A DNA stretch of 64,000 nucleotides from Leadbetterella sp964489955 (lineage in GTDB: Bacteria > Bacteroidota > Bacteroidia > Cytophagales > Spirosomataceae): the NCBI GenBank assembly GCA_964489955.1, contig CAZBAV010000008.1, positions 25,468-89,467 of the forward strand, given 5' to 3'. The position numbers were made by a program, and so were the translations under genes. Positions 59,333 through 64,000 of this stretch are shown piece after piece. The notes below the pieces were generated by a model. That model ran no database searches. It was not told where the DNA came from and saw nothing but the letters and a program-made list of their open reading frames with translations. Numbering within the stretch: position 1 is the stretch's first letter; every line of letters begins with the position of its first letter.

Positions 59333-59916
59333 TCTTCTTCTGTTCTCAAAGGTTTTTTCTCGCCAGCTTCTATTCGGGCTTTTAGGTGGTTCTTTGCGGG
59401 TGGAATAGGGCAGTTCCAGCCAGAAGAAAACGCACAATATGGATTATACAATTTGTTGAAATCCAGTATTACTTTGCCGTCTTTAAAATCACTAATTTCC
59501 ATATCTAGATACCTTCCTCCTCCGTATGTGTCGGCTGGTGCAGTTAAGTCTTTTATTGGTAGAAATAAATGGTTTTTGTATAATGGCATTACTGGTACTG
59601 GCTGGTACACTATTAGTGTATGTTTTTTGCCTCCAATTTTAAAAGAAAGCTTGGCATACTCACGATAATCTTTGTTTTTTGTGCCAGAAGTGGGTACCGT
59701 GATTATTTTACCTTTCTTAAATAGTTTGTAAGTTGCTAGTGTACTGTAATTGAGATCTATGGCATAGAAATCTTGTTGGGATTTACTGAACTGCTCAGCA
59801 GATTTTTTGATATAATCTTTCCTATAGTTCTCAAGGTGTTCTTGGGTATTTTGTGCCGATACAGAGCCAAATAAGCCTAAAAATATTCCAATAAACAGTA
59901 GTGCTTTTCTATACAT
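59329..59916 (-). CDS. DUF1684-family secreted protein
   Basis: 195 residues. Signal peptide (MYRKALLFIGIFLGLFGSVSAQ). The DUF1684 hallmarks are in the C-terminal half: GGGRYLDMEISDF, DFNKLYNPYCAFS and WNCPIPPAKNHL. Its exact function is not known. First gene of the unit with murB; the stop overlaps the murB start by four bases, a coupling that may only reflect convenience. Confidence 0.85.
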   Translation of the reverse strand: MYRKALLFIGIFLGLFGSVSAQNTQEHLENYRKDYIKKSAEQFSKSQQDFYAIDLNYSTLATYKLFKKGKIITVPTSGTKNKDYREYAKLSFKIGGKKHTLIVYQPVPVMPLYKNHLFLPIKDLTAPADTYGGGRYLDMEISDFKDGKVILDFNKLYNPYCAFSSGWNCPIPPAKNHLKARIEAGEKKPLRTEEE

Positions 59917-60048
59917 TATCTAGCGAGAATTTTCTCAAATTAAAGCAAAATCTAGCGGATTGGGTAATATGTACTTGGTTTTTTGTAGCCATTTGTAAAA
60001 ACCTTAGTTTATCAGGTAGTTTTTTAAGGTCTTTAAGGCTGTTTTTAT

Positions 60049-60056
60049 TAACTTTG
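60049..60056 (+). promoter_or_regulatory. -7 promoter element of icd
   Basis: TAACTTTG 28 bases before the ATG at 60085. No convincing -33 element. Confidence 0.4.
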
Positions 60057-60084
60057 GAGCCGTTAATTAAACAAAACAACCAGA

Positions 60085-62316
60085 ATGTCTAAAATCATAT
60101 ATACAATTACTGACGAAGCTCCAGCTTTGGCCACGTATTCTTTTTTACCTATTGTGGAGGCTTTTACCAAGCCAGCGGGTGTAGAATTAGAAGCCCGTGA
60201 TATCTCTCTTTCCGGACGTATCCTTGCTAGCTTTGCCGAGTATTTACAAGATGGACAAAAGATTTCGGATGATTTGTCGTATTTGGGTAGCCTGGCAGTA
60301 GAACCAGAAGCCAACATTATAAAATTACCGAACATTTCGGCTTCTATCCCACAATTAAAAGCGGCAATAAAAGAATTACAAGCAAAAGGTTATGCACTTC
60401 CGGACTATGTGGATGAACCTAAAGACGAGAAGGAAGTTGCATCAAAAGCAAAATACGATAAAATAAAAGGGAGTGCCGTAAACCCTGTTTTAAGAGAGGG
60501 TAACTCTGATAGACGTGCTCCTAAAGCTGTGAAAGAATATGCAAGAAAGCATCCCCACTCCATGGGTGCTNNNNNNNNNNCTTGGACTTCTAGCTCAAAA
60601 TCGCATGTAGCTACGATGACCGAAGGTGATTTCTACGGAAGCGAGAAGTCTGTGGTGGTAGATAAAGCCACAAGCGTGAAAATCTCTTTTGTAGGAACAG
60701 ATGGTTCAAGCAAAGTTTTGAAAGAAAAAACGGCTTTGCGTGATGGCGAGATTATAGATAGCTCGGTTATGAGCTTATCGAAACTAAAAGCCTTCTACGC
60801 TCAAGAAATACAGGACGCCAAAGCACAGGATGTGTTATTTTCTGTACATTTAAAGGCTACCATGATGAAGGTGTCTGACCCTATTCTTTTTGGTGCGGCT
60901 GTGTATGAGTATTTTAAAGAAGTGTATGATAAATATGCTGCCACATTTGCCTCATTGGGTATTAATCCCAACAATGGATTAGGTGATTTAGAAGCAAAAA
61001 TCGCAAGTTTACCAGCTGCTGAGAAAGAAGCAATCCAAGCCGATTTGAAAGCTGTATATGCTAAAAATCCAGCTATGGCTATGGTAAACTCAGATAAAGG
61101 TATTACTAATCTTCATGTACCAAGTGACGTAATTATAGATGCCTCTATGCCGGCAGCAATACGTACTTCAGGACAAATGTGGGGGCCAGATGGTAATCCA
61201 AAGGATACAAAATTTGTTATTCCTGACCGTTCTTATTCGGGAATATATCAAACCGTTATTGATTTCTGTAAGAAAAATGGAGCACTTAATCCTGTTACTA
61301 TGGGTAGTGTTTCTAATGTTGGTCTTATGGCCCAAGCAGCAGAAGAATATGGTTCGCATGATAAGACTTTCCAAATGGATGCGGCGGGGTCAGTACAAGT
61401 AACTGATGAGGCTGGTAATCTTTTAATGGAACAAAAAGTAGAGGCTGGTGATATTTTCAGGATGTGTCAAACTAAAGATTTACCTGTTCAAGATTGGGTA
61501 AAATTGGCCGTAAACAGGGCTAAAGCAACTGGTACGCCTGCTATTTTCTGGTTAGATAAGAACCGTGCTCACGATGCCAATTTGATAGGTAAAGTAGAGA
61601 CATATCTTAAAAATCACGATACGGCGGGGCTTGATATACAAATTATGACTCCGTCTGCTGCTACACAGTTTTCACTGGAGAGAATAGTGCAGGGTTTAGA
61701 TACAATCTCCGTTACAGGAAACGTTCTTAGGGATTATAATACAGACCTTTTCCCTATACTAGAGGTAGGGACATCAGCCAAAATGCTTTCTATAGTTCCG
61801 CTTATGAATGGCGGAGGACTATTTGAAACAGGTGCGGGCGGTTCCGCTCCAAAGCACGTGCAGCAGTTTGAAGAGGAGGGTTATTTAAGATGGGATTCGC
61901 TAGGTGAGTTCCTTGCTTTAGCGGTTTCACTGGAGCATTTTGCACAAACGAATAACAACCCGAAAGCACAGGTGCTTGCTGATACCCTTGATGAAGCTAC
62001 TGGGAAATTCTTAGAGAATGATAAATCTCCGGCACGTAAAGTAGGGCAGATAGATAACCGTGGAAGTCATTTCTTCCTTGCCTTATATTGGGCACAGGCT
62101 TTGGCTGCTCAGGATAACGATGCTGAACTGAAAGCCACCTTTACTCCAATAGCAGAAGAGTTAACAGCATCTGAGGCTAAAATAAATGGTGAGTTGGTAG
62201 ATGCACAAGGTAAAGCTCAGGACTTAGGTGGTTACTTCAAGCCTGATTTTGTAAAGGCTTCTGCTGCAATGAGGCCAAGTGTAACACTTAATAGCATTTT
62301 GGCAAAATTGGCTTAA
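60085..62316 (+). CDS. icd: NADP-dependent isocitrate dehydrogenase, monomeric type
   Basis: 743 residues as given (739 without the gap codons). Converts isocitrate to 2-oxoglutarate in the TCA cycle. Monomeric-type signatures: ISLSGRILASF, NPVLREGNSDRRAPKAVKEY, HLKATMMKVSDP, NLHVPSDVIIDASMPA, GNVLRDYNTDLFPILE, FETGAGGSAPKHVQQ, DNRGSHFFLA. Ten N (60571-60580) interrupt the HPHSMGA-W segment; other members read MGxW without insertion, so dropping the N and the duplicated CT gives MGAW with the frame intact. It is a single-gene unit with its own promoter and terminator. Confidence 0.96.
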   Translation: MSKIIYTITDEAPALATYSFLPIVEAFTKPAGVELEARDISLSGRILASFAEYLQDGQKISDDLSYLGSLAVEPEANIIKLPNISASIPQLKAAIKELQAKGYALPDYVDEPKDEKEVASKAKYDKIKGSAVNPVLREGNSDRRAPKAVKEYARKHPHSMGAXXXXWTSSSKSHVATMTEGDFYGSEKSVVVDKATSVKISFVGTDGSSKVLKEKTALRDGEIIDSSVMSLSKLKAFYAQEIQDAKAQDVLFSVHLKATMMKVSDPILFGAAVYEYFKEVYDKYAATFASLGINPNNGLGDLEAKIASLPAAEKEAIQADLKAVYAKNPAMAMVNSDKGITNLHVPSDVIIDASMPAAIRTSGQMWGPDGNPKDTKFVIPDRSYSGIYQTVIDFCKKNGALNPVTMGSVSNVGLMAQAAEEYGSHDKTFQMDAAGSVQVTDEAGNLLMEQKVEAGDIFRMCQTKDLPVQDWVKLAVNRAKATGTPAIFWLDKNRAHDANLIGKVETYLKNHDTAGLDIQIMTPSAATQFSLERIVQGLDTISVTGNVLRDYNTDLFPILEVGTSAKMLSIVPLMNGGGLFETGAGGSAPKHVQQFEEEGYLRWDSLGEFLALAVSLEHFAQTNNNPKAQVLADTLDEATGKFLENDKSPARKVGQIDNRGSHFFLALYWAQALAAQDNDAELKATFTPIAEELTASEAKINGELVDAQGKAQDLGGYFKPDFVKASAAMRPSVTLNSILAKLA
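60571..60580. other. Ten-N assembly gap in icd
   Basis: Ten N between GGTGCT and CTTGG. The sequence CT is present on both sides. Removing N10 plus CT (12 bases) restores the family's MGxW sequence. Confidence 0.95.
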
Positions 62317-62337
62317 AAATTGAAGAATTGAAATAGG

Positions 62338-62363
62338 AAATCCCCAGAGATGGGGATTTTTTT
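62338..62363. terminator. Terminator after icd
   Basis: AAATCCCCA (62338-62346), loop GAGA, TGGGGATTT (62351-62359), then T run. The convergent exonuclease gene ends here too. Confidence 0.85.
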
Positions 62364-62907
62364 ATTTTGTACTTTTTACTGCTTCTTTACCCGGAATAGA
62401 TTCTATAAACAGGGGGTTGTGGTGTATCATGTATAATTTGGCACAGGCTTTGGCATCCGACAAGGCATTGTGGTGCAATAGCTCTATATTAAAAAGCTTA
62501 CAGCACGAAGCCAAATTGGCTCTTGCAACTCCCTTTCTCTGGTAAATCTTTACAGTGCAGTCCCACTTTTTTGCCAAACCCAAATCAGAAAATGGTATGC
62601 CCGCACTGAGCATGGTATGATATAGTATCTCCCGGTCGAAACTGGCATTGTGAGCTACCATTTTTTTGCCTTGCATAATGGACTTTAACTTGGGGTAAAC
62701 CTCGGCAAAGGATGGAGCCTCTTCCGTGTCTTTGGCTTTTAGACCATGTACACGGGTATTATAAAAGTTGTACTCGTTGTTGGGTGGTTTTATTAAGGTA
62801 TAAAATTCTTCAACAATGTCTAATCCTCTTACCCAAACTACCCCAACGGAGCAGGCACTGTCTTTTTGGGGGGTGGCTGTTTCGAAATCAATAGCTACAA
62901 ATTCCAC
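62362..62907 (-). CDS. DnaQ-like 3'-5' exonuclease (DEDDh)
   Basis: 181 residues. DEDDh exonuclease domain: D7/E9 in AIDFET, D91 in HNASFD, H146 and D151 in HNALSDA. Two acidic ligands and histidine complete the metal site. It resembles the epsilon-like and oligoribonuclease-like families, with a probable role in DNA repair or RNA/DNA trimming. It begins one base before the small zinc-motif gene ends, so the two are likely cotranscribed. Confidence 0.9.
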   Translation of the reverse strand: MEFVAIDFETATPQKDSACSVGVVWVRGLDIVEEFYTLIKPPNNEYNFYNTRVHGLKAKDTEEAPSFAEVYPKLKSIMQGKKMVAHNASFDREILYHTMLSAGIPFSDLGLAKKWDCTVKIYQRKGVARANLASCCKLFNIELLHHNALSDAKACAKLYMIHHNPLFIESIPGKEAVKSTK

Positions 62908-63141
62908 TTATCTCAGTTTTCGTTCCCAATAATCTGCCTCACGCTGTTTGTTTATGTCTCCTTTTTTTAGGGCCTGTGAGAGCCTGGGGTGTATCGTTCC
63001 CTGGGAGGTAAGATGCCAAAAGCCGCAATCTACGCATTGGTAAACCGTAACAGATGTATTGGAGCTAAAGCGGATGCGGGCTTCCACGAGAGCGTCAACT
63101 GCCAGATTTTCTGTTTGGTATGAGCGTTTATTGCAAGACAT
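62908..63141 (-). CDS. Small protein with CxxC motif, unknown function
   Basis: 77 residues from the ATG at 63141. Contains YQCVDCGFWHLTS, a CxxC-xxxH-like zinc-binding pattern, and a basic C-terminus (READYWERKLR). Similar short proteins next to exonuclease genes occur in Bacteroidota, but I cannot name a family. The ORF extends five codons further upstream, into the TAAATTTG element, so the 63141 ATG is preferred. Confidence 0.6.
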   Translation of the reverse strand: MSCNKRSYQTENLAVDALVEARIRFSSNTSVTVYQCVDCGFWHLTSQGTIHPRLSQALKKGDINKQREADYWERKLR

Positions 63142-63511
63142 ATGCAAATTTAGCAAGGTTTATGTGTGGCTTCTTCTATTAGTCCTGATATTTTTTTGCG
63201 TAATCTGCTAAACAGCATAGAATTAATCCTACAAGTTATTGTACGGTGATATAACAGGTGCTTTGCAGTCCGGGATATTTCAGCAAACACATTTAACCCG
63301 AGCTTCGTAAGTGATGAGTTTGTACTATAAAGAATACAGCAGTAAGGAAATGTATATTTTTTAAGTGTCTGTAAATTAGACTTATATTCGACAGCAATCG
63401 CTTACAATCGACTACAAATGACAAACAACCGAATAGAGTCTTTTGCACCTTCCAACTTTGCACTGTCGTCAAACGGCAAATTATTATTAACAATTTAAAT
63501 ATAGCAAAATC
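63142..63511. other. Gene-free region before ssb
   Basis: About 370 bases with no credible gene. An ORF on the minus strand (63293-63493) looks spurious. Two CAATCG copies (63397-63402 and 63407-63412, approx.) and A+T-rich DNA before the ATG are the only patterns seen. It presumably carries the ssb promoter; no perfect TAnnTTTG element was found. Confidence 0.4.
63145..63152 (-). promoter_or_regulatory. -7 element just upstream of the CxxC gene
   Basis: Minus strand TAAATTTG, only three bases before the ATG at 63141. If used, the mRNA would start close to the ATG, nearly leaderless. Weak support. Confidence 0.3.
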
Positions 63512-63895
63512 ATGGCAGCATTAAACAAAGTATTGTTAATCGGAAATTTAGGAGCAGACCCAGAAGTTAAAACGCTTCCAAGTGGGGACAAAGTGGCAAA
63601 CATACGCTTAGCTACAACAGAGAGTTACAAAAACAAAAACGGAGAGCGGATTGAAGAGACCGAGTGGCACAGAGTAGAGTTTTGGGGAGGTCTGGCAGGT
63701 GTGGTAGAGCAGTATGTAAAAAAGGGCGATAGCCTATATGTAGAGGGACGTATTCGTACGGAAAAATATACAGACTCCAGTGGCGTGGATAAGTATAGCA
63801 CACGTATAAGAGCCACTAGTATGCAAATGCTGAACAGGAAGGATTCCTCTTCTGTGGTTAGTGCCAAAATGGAGGATGACGGTCTGCCATTTTAA
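63512..63895 (+). CDS. ssb: Single-stranded DNA-binding protein
   Basis: 127 residues. OB-fold domain 1-110 (NKVLLIGNLGADPEVKTLPSG, ANIRLATTESY, EWHRVEFWGGLAGVVEQYVKKGDSLYVEGRIRTEKY), then a short linker and the acidic tip EDDGLPF that recruits replication partners. It is near the end of the window; a gene such as gldE often follows in this phylum. The start at 63512 matches the family N-terminus. Confidence 0.96.
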   Translation: MAALNKVLLIGNLGADPEVKTLPSGDKVANIRLATTESYKNKNGERIEETEWHRVEFWGGLAGVVEQYVKKGDSLYVEGRIRTEKYTDSSGVDKYSTRIRATSMQMLNRKDSSSVVSAKMEDDGLPF

Positions 63896-63954
63896 ACAAT
63901 TTAATTCTTATGTATCCAGATTTTTAACCTGAACAAAAATAATTAAGGAGTAAG

Positions 63955-64000
63955 TTGGATTTTAACGATGACAGACATTCCTCTAGCTATTGTTTAACCC
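63955..64000 (+). CDS. Possible start of the next gene (partial)
   Basis: An AAGGAG at 63943-63948 (approx.) is followed at 63955 by TTG and a frame that stays open to the window edge (MDFNDDRHSSSYCLT). In this phylum a gliding-motility gene (gldE) often follows ssb, but 15 residues do not allow identification. An ATG at 63967 stays open for nine codons only. Confidence 0.2.
   Translation, partial: MDFNDDRHSSSYCLT

Noticed and set aside
63293..63493. 66-residue minus-strand ORF before ssb
   Set aside because: No ribosome binding site, no family and unusual composition; it lies in the ssb leader region.

Overview
The window looks like chromosomal DNA of a Bacteroidota member, most likely a Cytophagales-type bacterium. 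It has SusC/SusD pairs, TAnnTTTG-type -7 promoter elements with almost no Shine-Dalgarno sequences, a fused SecDF, a short NuoG, the pheT-coiled coil-zapA-rny order, and M56/BlaI and ECF modules typical of the phylum. I cannot name a genus from sequence alone. No rRNA, tRNA, CRISPR array or intact insertion sequence was seen. Two runs of ten N (53710-53719 and 60571-60580) mark assembly joins that probably hide no missing sequence.

Layout. 0-5 kb: a small membrane protein, a PstS-like lipoprotein, a TPR protein, adenylate kinase and ObgE. 5.3-13.2 kb: complex I operon nuoABCDEFGHIJ, which stops before nuoKLMN. 13.2-16.1 kb, minus strand: fluoride channel CrcB, a TPR protein and an NAD-dependent epimerase. 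16.2-17.0 kb: a secreted barnase-type RNase with its barstar inhibitor. 17.1-18.3 kb: an XRE regulator with two paralogous membrane proteins behind a large palindromic control region. 18.6-26.4 kb, mostly minus: an S9 peptidase, a BlaI/M56 regulatory module with TonB-plug-like repeats, and an ECF sigma/membrane protein/hydrolase operon. 26.6-31.4 kb: pheT-coiled coil-zapA-rny. 31.5-33.7 kb: a GH29 fucosidase. 34.1-39.9 kb: an A+T-rich accessory island. 40.4-45.1 kb: secDF, two envelope proteins and a YigZ protein. 45.5-54.6 kb: two SusC/SusD pairs. 54.7-64 kb: recX, a TPP-riboswitch-controlled TonB receptor, a murB operon, monomeric isocitrate dehydrogenase, an exonuclease and ssb.

The most unusual region is the island at 34.1-39.9 kb. 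A NarL-type response regulator is followed by a 149-residue protein whose only two cysteines lie in its last 12 residues around a triple serine. Next come an APH-fold kinase and a HopA1-family protein, and then a convergent NarX-type sensor kinase. The kinase plus HopA1 pair is the dehydration machinery of class V lanthipeptides and thioamitides. The simplest reading is a two-component-controlled RiPP (lanthionine-type) cassette with an unusually long leader. This rests on motif recognition and needs profile searches and product analysis.

Other regulatory features: a 66-bp nested palindrome in front of the XRE operon, a three-half-site BlaI-type operator, a TPP riboswitch with its own promoter in front of a probable thiamin receptor, and two near-identical terminator hairpins 1.5 kb apart.
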